A DNA stretch of 64,000 nucleotides from Agrypnia vestita (Eukaryota > Arthropoda > Insecta > Trichoptera > Phryganeidae): the NCBI GenBank assembly GCA_016648135.1, contig JADDOH010004269.1:1-64000 (forward strand), written 5' to 3'. Of this stretch, positions 11,851 through 22,807 are shown piece by piece (the stretch's first letter is position 1; the number at the start of each line of letters is the position of its first letter). Below the pieces are notes generated by a model, which saw only the letters and a program-made list of their open reading frames with translations, was not told where the DNA came from and searched no databases. The position numbers were made by a program, and so were the translations under genes.

Positions 11851-12373
11851 TACACGTCAAATGACCGCGTCATTGTCCCCGAAACATGAGCGTAGGTGTT
11901 AATGCGACATGCCGCGCGGAATGTTGCGCTATTTGTCCTATGGCTTTAAGTTTGTGGCCAGCTGCGAGGGTCTGGGCTGCCGCGCCACGCAGGTTGTACA
12001 CGCAGCCCTATGTCCGTGTCCATGGATGAGATTTTTACGAGACTCGAGACAGTCTCTGAAATGCTGGTTTCGTTCCCATGAATTCTTTGGCGATCGTTCC
12101 TGGTTTGGTAGTCCCCGTGTATACACCATTCTCGTACATTTTATTTTATTTTTATGAAACACTAACAAAATACGCTAATAAACTATTGTTTATTATTAAT
12201 ATTTAAAGCAATAACTTTGTGACTACACATTACAACAGTGTTAGATAATTAGTATAACTAACACTACCAGATTTTAGGTCTACCGGTTTTTTTGATAATA
12301 TCGTATAATATTGAATCTTCATAGAACATCTTTCGATAGTTATTGTGTTTGTCTTTAGTGAAAATATAGTATA
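11851..12373. other. Unassigned sequence
   Basis: A moderately GC-rich block (about 11905-12120) gives open frames on both strands, but neither shows family similarity. Confidence 0.3.
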
Positions 12374-12959
12374 ATGAGGCATTCCATCGTTACGGGTGGG
12401 ACATTTTTCTAGTAAATCTATATATTAATTACTCCAACCAATGTCGTTTCTGCATACTGATAATTTCTGTTGCCAGTTTAAAAAAAAACATTTTAGAGTA
12501 CATTAAAAAGATTAAAAAATATACGAATACGAACTGATAACAAAAAATATCCAAATCCAAATTACCGAATATTAAAATATCGGAATTTATAGATTTTTTA
12601 AAATATTTTCGTGGAATCCGTGTATTCAAAACAGCCAACGTAATTGCAGTCAACGAATTTTTGTGCTGGTCATACCACAGAATGACGCTTTATGACATTG
12701 ACAGTAAGTATACGTTTACGCTTTTCTTTTTATTGTTTTTGCATTAATCTTGCTTCAATAAACGTTAAAAACATTTGTTTATTAAACATTTATTACGCTT
12801 TATATTTTATTTAAACTGCAAAGTGAACTTAACCTTAGATTCATGAACATTTCTCATATAACCTCAAAAGTCTCACAGCGCGTGGCGCGAATGTCATTTT
12901 ACGTATCATTTTCTCCGTATTTATACATAATAAATATTATTATTTTTCAGAATTCCGAT

Positions 12960-15407
12960 GGAAGACTCAACATCACAAACCGGCAATTTGATAATGCGAT
13001 TCGTGCTCACAATATGAAAGAAGAAATGCCAGACGTAGACTGTCAAACATAACAGAAGAGGAATGTGAAAGAAGGAATGCTGACCAGCGGGAACGTAAAA
13101 ATGCTAGGCAAAGAGTGTATGCTGAAGGAAGAAATGCGAAATCTTATTTTAAATGTGCCATTAACAATTTTAATTCATGGCCACGGAGAGTACTGTAGAT
13201 TGCAAAGCGGTTCATTTTGATGCTGAAATGAGTCTAAAAATTTTAAGAAATTTATTCCTCAGTACAACTGTGCTAATGCATTTGCATCTTTCGGAGTGCA
13301 AATAAGTGACACACCAGGTGTAGGCCCGTATTGTTTAAAAATTTCAGGTGAAGTATATCATAGAAGGTCTAGAAGTTTGCAGAGTGATGGAGAGGTGCCG
13401 GCATATGCGCAACTATATGTTTACGATGCGGATGGAGCAGTCAGGGTACGTATGAGCCATCCGTCTAACCTTAGATGTCAACAAAATATAATGGAAACTA
13501 TTGATAATGTCATCCGTCGTGTAAGTCCATATGCTCTCCAATACAAAAGGTTGAAAGAAGCGGTTGAGGAAGAAGAATCTATAGTTGCAGAGCACGGGGG
13601 CCAGATGCGGAATATTCAACTACTCTTTACGCGTTCTTCGTTAGATGACCAAAGAAGGTATAATGCTCCATCTAATAATAATGAAGTCGCCATTGTGTAT
13701 GTAGCAGATTACGAAGGTAGGTTATCGCCAAACGTAGATTTTGCTGTTCACCCTAAGAATGTAGGAGGTCTCCAGCGTATTAATATGTTATCAAAACATT
13801 TAGATCCGATGGTTTTTCCATTGTTATTTCCATCAGGTGAATTTGGTTGGACCCTACAGCCTTAAATAATACAACATTAACTGCATGGTTTAAACTTAAC
13901 CAACAAGATAATGAGGCACGTAATATTAAGTATCAGGATTTAACTAATTTCTATGTTTTTTCTAGCAATAAGCAGTGGAAGAAGAGGCAATGTGGCGGGG
14001 ACAAGATTATTGGTCGCATGTCCCCCGTTTCTCCTAGAAATATAGAATTATACCATTTAAGACTTATTCTTTTACAAGTGACTGGGGCTCCGTCCTTTGA
14101 ATCTTTGCGGACTATTAATGGTTGTCTTAGTTCCTACATTTCGTGATGCAGTACGAGAATTAGGACTCATCGATGATATTGGAGAATGGCAGCGTTGCAT
14201 GGCTGAAGCTTCAACGTATATGATGCCCAAAGCTCTTCGTGACCTATTTGTCTTATTAATGATTCATTGCCTCCCACCAGATCCGTTGCAGCTGTGGAAC
14301 GATTTCAAAGATTTGATGTCAGAAGACTTTAGTCGTCAAGGTGCTACTGCAGAAATGGCACAAAATTGTTCCCTTTTGTATATTCAAAAGGCATTAATAA
14401 ATGAAAATTCTTCATGCACATCACAGGGTTTGCCGGGACCAGATTACAGTAATACTTATAATGAAGTGGTTGATATTAATTTAGCATTAGAAAGTTCTTT
14501 AGGGTTAGAGATGGCTGGAAAACTCAATCGAGAACATTGTGCTTTCGACAGTATATTAAGTAAAAAATTTCAGATGTACCTGAATCAAAAAAATGTTTCT
14601 TTATTGACGGTCCTGGTGGCACAGGTAAAACGTTCCTTTATAAGACTATTATACATACTTGAAGAGGAAGATCTAAGAAAGTTTTATCTGTTGCTTGGGC
14701 AGGAATATCAGCAATTTTAATATCAGGTGGACGTACATCTCACATGGCTTTTAATTTACTTCTTGATTTATAGAATATCATAACATGCAGAGTGACATCC
14801 AAGAACCGTGCAATTATAAGTGCAGCTGATGTTATCATCTGGGATGAAGCACCGATGGAGCCAGTTATAGCTTTAGATATAATTGAACGTACTCTGCGCG
14901 ATATAATGGGTAATAATGATATTTTTGGCAATAAAGTAATCATTTTGGGCGGCGACTAGACAAATTCTACCAGTTTCTCGAAGGGCTTTTCGCGATCAGT
15001 TAGTAGCGACATCTATTAAAAACAGCCAACATTGGAAAAATTTTACTATTTTCAATTTGAAAACTAATGTCCCCGCTTTTGAAGGTGAAAATTCATTTAC
15101 ACAGTGGCTTTTAGATTTAGGCGATGGAAAGCTGCCTCCTGTGGAAGGAAAGTATGCGTCATCAGTGCTTATTCCAAATGAAAGTGTAAGTCAAAATGTT
15201 GTTCAAAGCATATATAATGAAGTACATTCTATAGCGGATGTTCCCCTAATGAGTAAACGAGCGATACTGTGTCCAAAGAATGAACATGCTCGATTGGTTA
15301 ACGAAGATGTACTCGGGCGTTTAGAAGGTTCAATCTTTACATTTTATTATGTGGATAGTATTAAAGATGATGGTCGTGAAATGGACTACAAAATGATATA
15401 TTTTTAA
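12960..15407 (+). pseudogene. Helitron Rep/helicase pseudogene
   Basis: Fragments in shifting frames follow the order of a RepHel protein. First comes an Arg/Asn-rich N-terminus (EEECERRNADQRERKNARQR, about 13055-13120). Next is a helitron-like N domain (LDPMVFPLLFPSGEFGW ending about 13855). A middle region carries RDAVRELGLIDDIGEWQ and LINREHC-like segments. Last is a PIF1-type helicase with Walker A (GPGGTGKT, about 14608-14631) and Walker B (VIIWDEAPMEP, about 14833-14865), continuing to VNEDVLGRLEGS near 15330. At least four frame changes and several stops break it, and the last helicase motifs are missing. The intact protein nicks and unwinds DNA for rolling-circle transposition; this copy cannot be functional. 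Confidence 0.9.
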
Positions 15408-15794
15408 AATACGTTCATTTATCAATAATCATTAAACTAAAATGATATGTAATTTATTAATAAATAAGACGCTGTAATTTTATCGATAAAAATAAATACA
15501 AAGAAGAATTCGACAGCTGTTTCATTTTTTGTATGTCACTGACAGCTACCATAGACACTAAAACCTGATTTTTTTCTCCTCAATGTTGATGAATTCATTA
15601 TTTTTAAACCAGCCAAACTTAAAAACTCAGAGTTGACAGCATCACAATATTATACAGTAACTGTCATGAAACAAAAAAAGAAATATTGCTTACTTCAAAA
15701 TACGGCCAATTATCAAATTCTATTAACTTTGTAACAGTAAGGAAATCAATCGTGTTGCAGAGCAAACACAATTGGCCGCGGGACGACCGTCATT

Positions 15795-16018
15795 GGCCGC
15801 GAAGCGGCCACAATAGCAAAAATGGAAATTTTCCAGATACAATTGGCCGCGAAGCGGCTGACGTAGGCATAGGTAAACAATTGTGTTTGCTGCACAGCAA
15901 ACACAATTGGCCGCGCAGCGGCCATGGCTGGCCGCGGAGCGGCCGTCATTGGCCGCGAAGCGGCCACAATAGCCGCCCGCAGGGCCTAGCAGTAAGCAAT
16001 CGGCGAAGCCGATTGCTT
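15795..16018. repeat. Array of GC-rich triloop hairpins at Helitron 3' end
   Basis: The unit GGCCGC-N3-GCGGCC occurs at 15795-15809 (loop GAA), 15845-15859 (GAA, last base changed), 15909-15923 (GCA), 15930-15944 (GGA) and 15951-15965 (GAA). A degenerate copy lies near 15774. A 32-bp near-palindrome (CAATTGTGTTTGCTG with its complement) lies at 15878-15909. The array ends in the Helitron terminal hairpin at 15994-16018, which has the same GAA loop. Confidence 0.85.
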
Positions 16019-16379
16019 TCCTGCTAGTTAACATAAAAATGTTAAAATTTGACAACACAATTACTGTTTGCAATTTGCAAAATATTTATTTTATCATCAA
16101 TCAATATTTGAGCAACAGAACATAGACGAAATGTTTTTGACAAACATTTTTACAACTAAATGGATGACTTTTTTTGTCCCACCAGTGACAGAAGAATGTA
16201 TCAGAATTATCTCAAAACAAAATAAAATAGTTTATGTCATGTTGCTCAATTATTGATTGAAGGTAGAATAAGTTGCTTTCTTCAAAAATAATTATTACAA
16301 ATTTTAACATATTTATGACAATTTACTAGAAAAATGTCCCACCCGTGACGATGGAATGCCTATGTATTTTTTCATTATG

Positions 16380-17400
16380 TTTGTTTGCTTTTTTTATTTA
16401 ATATTTATTGTATTGGATCTATTTTGTAACCGTTATTGAGTGCTGTTGTTTGTATTGTTTTTAATTATTTTAAAAAAAATTCTTTGCTTAATGGTATCGA
16501 TATTCTAGTTATCATGGAGTGAAATGCTGCCATTTTATGTGATATTGGGTAGTGTGAAGATTGGTGTATAATTTTATCTATAAATGATGGTTTTCTGAAG
16601 ATATTGAGAAAAATGTGTTAGTGTTTGTTCTTTTTATGATTAGATCAAGAAGATTGAGTGCTCTGACTGATTCTATTTCCATCGGGAATTTGATGTTTTT
16701 GTGTAGTGTATCGATAAATGTGAGAAATTGTTGATGTCTGTCTGTGCCTGTCCATACACAAAATGTGTCATCTACTTATCTATACCAGAGAAGAACATTT
16801 TTTCATAAACTATTTTTACAATTAAATAAATTATTTTCAATTCACGAATATATCAGCTAATAGTGGACTAGTTGGTTGACTCGTGGCTAGTGCATCTTTT
16901 TAACAATATATGTTATATATAACAATATCTAAATAACAGAAATAATTTTGAGTTATACAAATGTTTAATATTTACATCAATTCGTTTACCAATTTTGAAT
17001 CAACATTTTTGGTCATTTCTATATGCCTTTACAATCATCGATCGGTACATTGGTAAGCAAATTGCTTACATTAAATAATGATATCAGTTTAGCGTTATTT
17101 GGAATGACAGTATATTTAATTTTTTCAACTAACTCTAAGGAATTATAATTGTATATTTTGGGTGAAAGATTTTAAGTTTTTTGACATAGAAACAAACATT
17201 TTACTGATTTTAAATGACGAGGAATTACAAGCACTAACAACTGGTCTAATAGTAATGGGGTTTTTGTGCAGTTTGATTGATCCTTGGAATTTTTTAATAG
17301 ATGAGTTCACAGAGTAATAGTTTTTAAATGGCAATGCTTAATAGGATATTGTAAGAGTTTACTGTGTCTCTTACTGTTCTTTAAAATTTATTAGTTAGGT
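16380..17400 (-). pseudogene. Penelope-like reverse transcriptase relic
   Basis: Read on the minus strand, three segments match Penelope-like element reverse transcriptase in the right order. The first is a GSIKLHKNPITIRPVVSA block (about 17230-17290), equivalent to the family's 'G-LPKIHK----RPI-S' motif. The second is the catalytic box, now (stop)-VDDTFCVWTG where the family has Y-x-DD (about 16740-16790), followed by IKFPMEIES and LNLLDL. The third is a downstream IFRKPSFIDKIIHQSSHYP block (about 16540-16600). Stops and frameshifts throughout show that it is dead. Neither the GIY-YIG endonuclease nor terminal repeats were found. Confidence 0.75.
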
Positions 17401-17730
17401 CGATATTTATACATTTAAATACATCATTTTTTTTAAATCACAAATTTTATCATTGCATAGGGCTTACGACCTGTATGAGGTGGCTTAAGTGATCACCCTG
17501 CACAATGCAACGTTCACCAATTCCATCGTAAGAACATCCACACATTATCACATTTAGGAAACTTTTATATATGTTCCAAATCTTAAAATGTTTCGTTTAT
17601 TTGAATGGACTATGCTAGAGACATCTGTAGTCTATTCTTGTGAACTAGTATATAAAACATAGATTTTTGCACTGGGGACATGGAAAGGATTTTTCTCCAG
17701 TGTGTGAAAGTACATGAATTTTTAAACATG

Positions 17731-18452
17731 ATTCAATTCAATTCAATTTTTATTTATTACATAATATGTACATTACAAACTTTATGTTCAATGCATACAT
17801 ATTACGAATTTATATCTAAAAATATACATGTACATACACACCCATATACACACATACATTATACATACATACACATATACATATACATACATATACACAC
17901 ACATATACATATTGTATATTAAAATAATAATTTAATATTAAACAATTAAAGTGACCTGTACAATCTGGTCAAAGGTGTAGGAGAATCCTGCTTCGGAAAA
18001 CCCCCTCAGACACATGGAATATATCAATATCCAAAGCGATCTTGTTCAGCATAGCTTGTAGCTTTACCAATAGGCATAACCATCGGCAGGTTGGTCCTGT
18101 ATATTGGAATGTGAAACAATCTATGCTGACGTCTAAGGTAATTATCAGGAACATACAAACCAATGCTCTGCATAATTTCAGTATTGTCGATCATACCGCG
18201 CAACAATCGATAAAAATGTGTAATCAAATACACATTCCTTCTAGTCTCTAAACTATTGTAGCCAAGCATACCCTGGAGAAACTCGGTTGGGTAAAGCCAA
18301 GCATAATGCCTCTCTCATGTAGAGATATCTCAGAAACTTCTTTTGGACTTTCTCCACCATAAGAGAGTACTTGCTCTCATGTGGCCCCCAGATCATCGAG
18401 CCACTCTCGAGTCTACTCCGCACCAAGGAGTTGCAAAGAGTTCTCAGTACGC
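17731..18452 (-). mobile_element. 5'-truncated LINE inserted in a zinc finger
   Basis: The minus-strand translation is the C-terminus of a non-LTR reverse transcriptase: LRTLCNSLVRSRLESGS, MIWGPHE, VQKKFLRYLYMRE and SEGVFRS blocks, the usual tail beyond the RT domain. It is broken by a small deletion near 18305. The 3' end (low coordinates) is a short run of ATTGA/ATTCA repeats. A nearly identical copy lies at 59341-59903. It resembles the CR1/Jockey group; the clade is not certain. Confidence 0.8.
17818..17914. repeat. TACATA/CACATA microsatellite
   Basis: An imperfect run of TACATACA, ATACACAC and ATATACAT units inside the LINE 3' region. It is absent from the sister copy at 59341, so it expanded after insertion. 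Confidence 0.8.
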
Positions 18453-18737
18453 GGGTATTTACTTACGATAGCACGAATAATCGCACTGTTAACATGAAAA
18501 CAATTTCTCTGAATTATGCCAACCACATGTACATTAAGGTTTAACTTCTGATTGCACGAATAATCGCACCGTGAACTAGCGTGAACAAGAAAAAGTTTTT
18601 TCCTTGTGTGCAATGTGCATATGTATTTTTATGTACGATTTCTATTTGCATGAATAATTGCACTGCGAACATGAAAGCAATTTCTCTGCCTTATGCACGT
18701 AAAGTTTTAAGTAAAATTACTGACTGCACGAAAAATT

Positions 18738-21700
18738 TCACTGTGAACGTGAAAATAGTTTTTCTTTATCGTGCTTAAGCATATGTATTTTTAAGTACGG
18801 TTTTTGATTGCATGAATAATTGCACTGTGAACATGAAAACAATTTCTCTGCATTATGCTTAAGCATGTGACGTGTTAAGTAAGCTTGCTGATTACACGAA
18901 TAATTGCACTGTGAACATGAAAACAGTTTTTCTCCAGTGTGCTTTAGCACATGTTTTTTTAAGTCTGATTTACGATTGGACGAATATTTGCAGTGTGAAC
19001 ATGGAAAAAGTTTTCCTCCAGTGTGCGAAAGCGCATGAATTTTCAAGTATGATTTGCGATTGCACGAATAATTGCACAGTGAACATGAAAACATCTTCTT
19101 CCCGGTGTGTGAAAGCGCATGGATTTCAAAGTCTGATTTACGATTGCAGGAATAATGGCACTGCAGACATGAAAACAATCTCTCTGCATTATGCGTAAGA
19201 ACATGTCTTTTTAACTGTGATTTCCAATTGCACGCGTAATTGCACTGTGAACATGAAAACAGTTTCTCCCCGGTATGCGAGAGCTCGTGGCTTCTTACCG
19301 AGGCTTTTCGCTTGCTCATGTACGGGCACTGAGAACATGAATATACCTTCTTACCAACGGGAGGAAGCGTGCAACTGTTTGAAGGTTTTTTAGCGTCAGA
19401 AACGGTCTCCAATTCTGGCTGCTTTCCAAGGTCAGGCGAAGACACGATTGAATTTTCCGAAAAAGAATTTTGTACTCCCAAGAGATCTGCAATGTAAATA
19501 TTTTTTTGTTTAAATAAAATGTTCTATATTTCTTAATACATCTCTGAATACATCCATAATTCAATTCACACAATTAAACAATCGATCGGAAGTGGCACTA
19601 TGTAGAATCACCAAGTAAAAAGAAGAAACTGATGGTAGGTAATGTTTATTTTACAGTTTAAATAGACACAGAGTGACATGAACGATACAGGATTAAAAAT
19701 GATAACGACGCCTTTTATTATTTATTATATAATAATATATAATATTAGCTCCATTGATTTTATATTATTTTTCAAACAAAGGAGATAAAGGGTTGACGGC
19801 AATTTGGTTAAAGACAACTATAATAAAATATATCTTTAGTCAATGAACCACGATAATATGAACAACATAAAAAAGGAATCGATTTGAAAGATTTCGTTGA
19901 CGCTAAATATAAACAAATTGCTTGGGATACTCATCCGAATATAATAATATAGTCAAAAGATATTCATAACAATACGATAAGCTGAGGCGAATTTGACCAA
20001 TCACGAGCCAGATCACATCGCTGCTCGCGGTCGACCGCGATGTAAAAACGAAATGTTTTGTTTTCATGTAAGCATCGAGGTAAACCTCCATGTAGGCCGC
20101 GATGTATCGCAGAGAGGTATCTTTCGGCATGTGCGTGCGTATCTACTAGCATGCGTTTGTTTTACATGGAGGTGACATCGAGGTAGCGAGCTAAACCGCG
20201 ACCGCGAGGTATCGCAGTGAAGCATCTTCGGCGTATTCGTACCCTAAGTGAAGAATCTACATCCGAAGATTGATAATGCTCACCAGTGCGCTTGTCGGTC
20301 CTCCTGAAGTACTCCGAGCATTCCTGCTTGATGTAAGGATACGATGTGTCTGTATCAGTGTAGTGTGCTCCGCCAACTGCTTCCCCGACGCCACTCTCGG
20401 ATGTGGACCCCTTCTCTGTCTTCACATAACTCCCTTGCGTAGTTCGCCAGCCCGCATAGCTGAAACTTACTTCTGGAATCAAAAATAATAATCTGGTAAA
20501 ACAGGGCTAGAAGTTGCCTGCTTCTTGGGCATGGCACCATATTACCAGAGTATACCCAGAACAGTAGTTTATCTCCGGCCTGTCGGCAAGTAAATGGCCT
20601 ACTTTTGCGTTGACGCTAGGGTTGTCACTTTATTTTTACTCCGTTTCTTTTAACTCGTAGCGTCTGAGATTCATAGACGCATAAGGTAGACACGAAACCC
20701 GAAAATTTCTGTAATTAGTATACCAGTTTCTGCACTTAAATTGCAAGAACGATGATAAACATCAACGTAGACTTTTAAAAACTCACAGTCTTTGTGATAA
20801 TTAACACACCTTTTTAGTAAAGCACCACAAACATAAAAAAGGCATTTTTTCAGGAAGCGCATTTTTTTTTAAAGCGGCGGCTGCGAGCGCGAATGGCACC
20901 GAAGGCACGGCCCTTACTGCCGCCGCCTTGTGCCCCCATATTCTATGTCAATGTGTGCGTCACAGTGCGTGCGTACACAGCGCCGAGCACGCACGCACAC
21001 ATTCTTATGGGTAGCGGCCAGTTTGTATGAAGACGTATTACTGTTCTTAGTATACTGTGATATTACCTAGGGATGTACTTGTAAAACAAGACGTCATATT
21101 AAAACCTGACTTCAGATTATTGATTCGTGTACTGCTCTCCTATAAGAGCAACAAAAGCTTCGCCTGTTTTCAAATGTAGTCATTTACAGCTTACGTAGCC
21201 AGGACAATGATGAATGAATGCGGAAGTTTGGTATTACATTTTCGAAGAAGAAAACGTCTTTAAATACGTTGACGTATTCTATATACCTACACGTCATTCT
21301 ATAACGGTCACACCAAGTGCGGTAATTACTTCACGGGTTGATAATCCAAGAGAATAAACTGCTCACCTATGCGCTTGTCGGTCCTCTTGGAGTAATCCGA
21401 GCACTCCAGCTTGATGTCAGGATACAATACGTCTATGTAAGTGTAGTGCCCTCCACTGTCTGCTCCCTCATCGCCGCTCTCGGCTGCAGACCCCTCCTCT
21501 GTCTTCACATAACCTCCCTGCGCACTTCTCCCGCCCGCATTGCTGGAACCTACTTCTGGAATCAAAAACAATAATCTGGTACAAGAGAGCTGGAGAGTTG
21601 CCCGTCTCCTGTTTTCCAATTTTTCCAAAATAAATAATATAAAAGGGCAGAAAACAGCAAAGTATAAAAAGAAAAAAGCGATTAATAAAGAAAATAAAGG

Positions 21701-22807
21701 ATATGATGTAATAATATAATAAATAAAAATTATCAAACGGAGAGGGAAAAGAAAATAACATGAAATAACCAAATGTAGAGAAATACAATTTGACGACAAA
21801 ACGAAAAGAAAATAAATCAATAAAGCAAAATAAAACAAAATATCGAGAATACCATGTTACGAAAGATTAATTATAGATTATAATTAAATTAATCAAAATA
21901 TATATTAAGGAAAAGGGAGGGTGAAAACTTCGGAAAGGGATGTTGTTCCATCCGAACAATGCTCCCGCTTGAAAGGCTTCAATCTCGATTCGATGCTATT
22001 CACGAAGTCTGGTTCGAACTAGTTGAACACCCTCCATATTCACCACATCTGATCTCCAGTGACTTCTATTTTCAAAGTTCGAGGAATGGGAAAAATTTGC
22101 CAATGGTCATTAAAATTTGCTGTGTTTTTTTGCTTTGTTGGTTGCTTTGCAAGGGTCGGACAAACTTTCTACCATGAGGCCTTAGATAATATGCTGGAAC
22201 ATCGATGAACCTTCCCATTGTTTATTTTTTTGAATTTGTGGCTACTGAACTGATGAATGGTTGTTGACTGAAGTGAACAGATTATTTATTTGGAACGGTG
22301 GATACACTTCATTCACGAATGCCCCATCTCTAGTACACATTATTTATGGCATGACACACGAAATATGCACAATTTTATATAGGTCAACCGCTGAGAGCTT
22401 CAATATGGCTCCTCTCATACTGTTATCATCTGTCTTCTTTTCTTGTATTGAACCAACGGTAGTGCAAATGAGATAGAAATGTATATTAATAATTATTTTT
22501 GCACGAGTCATATAAAACCTCTCGGCGGTTGACCTCTGTATAAGTATAAACTATTTATTTTCATCCATCTTTGTCGCAGTAGAAACGCGCATTTCACATC
22601 ATTGAGAATTAAGCAGTAATTAATCGACTCCTCACTGGTGCACTGGTCGGCGTTTCTAGAGAACTCCAAGCACTCCTGCTTGATGTCGGGGAGCCGTATG
22701 TCTACATCCGTGCAGGGCGCTCCACCGCCTGCTCCTTCATCGTCGCTCCCGGCAGTAGACCCTGGCTCGGACTTGACGGCAGGAACATCTTGGCCAGCAC
22801 CGTTCAT
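18738..22807 (-). CDS. C2H2 zinc-finger protein, four exons
   Basis: Exons are 22636-22807, 21367-21555, 20284-20472 and 18738-19486, joining in frame to 432 aa. All three introns are phase 1 with GT donors (GTGAGG, GTGAGC, GTGAGC) and CAG acceptors. The start ATG has an in-frame TAA 15 nt upstream. Residues 1-57 form a Gly/Ser/Asp-rich acidic leader with VKSE and IKQE. Exons 2 and 3 are both 189 nt and repeat this leader (YVKTEEGS, PDIKLEC; YVKTEKGS, YIKQEC). The last exon carries seven C-x2-C-x12-H-x3-H fingers of the CSQCNYSCN type with TGEK-like linkers. The product is probably a nuclear DNA-binding regulator; the V/I-K-x-E motifs fit SUMO attachment sites (known consensus; use here inferred). 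The array ends at a stop inside a former eighth finger. The ortholog is not recognised. Confidence 0.8.
20870..21010. other. CpG-rich patch inside zinc-finger intron
   Basis: GC- and CpG-rich sequence (GGCGGCTGCGAGCGCG, GCGTGCGTACACAGCGCC) lies between exons 2 and 3 of the zinc-finger gene. It could be an internal promoter or an MITE core. Another moderately CpG-rich stretch with inverted GAGGTAAACCTCCATGTA-type repeats lies at about 20000-20230. Confidence 0.35.
21938..22195 (+). pseudogene. Mariner transposase fragment
   Basis: Plus-strand frames read MLFHPNNAP, then FELVEHPPYSPHLISSDFYF, then FYHEALDNMLEHR. These match the second and third catalytic regions and the C-terminus of mariner transposases (HDNAPxH, HPPYSPDLAPSDY, a terminal L.HRW.K block). 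The second catalytic Asp is replaced by Asn and the frame shifts twice. It lies in intron 1 of the zinc-finger gene, on the opposite strand. Confidence 0.75.
22200..22633. other. Rest of zinc-finger intron 1
   Basis: No feature recognised apart from the splice donor at 22634-22635. Confidence 0.3.

Larger units (their letters stand above)
12417..16027 (+). mobile_element. Helitron rolling-circle transposon, decayed
   Basis: It starts with TCTATATATTAATTAC directly after an A. It ends with an 11-bp perfect stem (AAGCAATCGGC, loop GAA) at 15994-16018, then TCCTG and CTAG (16024-16027), followed by T. TC at the 5' end, a 3' hairpin about 10 nt before CTRR, and insertion between A and T without target duplication are the defining Helitron features. 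The interior carries a broken Rep/helicase gene (12960-15407), a partial MITE (about 15640-15715, same family as 38605-38849) and an array of GC-rich hairpins. Both boundaries are confirmed by the inverted repeat of the transposon it interrupts. Confidence 0.9.
12377..16361. mobile_element. Unclassified DNA transposon split by a Helitron
   Basis: AGGCATTCCATCG begins a 41-nt left end (12377-12417), which is repeated in inverted form at 16321-16361 with one mismatch. When the Helitron (12417-16027) is removed, the inverted repeat continues: sequence from 16028 (TTAACATAAAAATGTTAAAA) aligns with the continuation of the right arm, giving about 64 bp. Without the Helitron the element is about 374 bp. 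It is flanked by ATG at 12374-12376 and 16362-16364, a possible 3-bp target duplication. A partial copy of the terminal motif (GTCCCACCAGTGACAG) lies inside near 16180. No transposase; superfamily unknown. Confidence 0.8.
17650..18737 (-). pseudogene. Decayed 3' part of zinc-finger array
   Basis: Downstream of the stop of the zinc-finger gene the finger repeats continue but are broken. Finger 8 reads SRSQ-stop-NFSCSQ-stop. Finger 9 reads LSCSQCNYSCK-stop-KSYIKIH. Finger 10 has a frameshift before CDYSCNQKLNLNVH. Finger 11 reads FSC-stop-QCDYSCYRK and is cut by the LINE at 18452. The other side of the insertion resumes at 17730 with CLKIHVLSHTGEKSFPCPQC. The array therefore once held at least twelve fingers. 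The first lesion is a TGC (Cys) to TGA (stop) change at the stop codon (18738-18740). Confidence 0.85.

Noticed and set aside
15686..16073. Overlapping 113-116-codon frames on both strands
   Set aside because: They arise from the GC-rich hairpin array at the Helitron 3' end, which lacks stop codons in several frames.
17818..17914. CRISPR-like or satellite array
   Set aside because: Simple short-period TACATA/CACATA microsatellite; no fixed repeat-spacer structure. No CRISPR array is expected or seen in this eukaryotic DNA.
18872..19198. 108-codon plus-strand frame
   Set aside because: It is the antisense shadow of the zinc-finger repeats, whose periodic sequence keeps another frame open.
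19479..19481. Start of the zinc-finger protein at this TTG
   Set aside because: It is not an ATG. The frame is open back to a splice acceptor at 19487, and exon phase matches the upstream leader exons, so translation starts at 22807.
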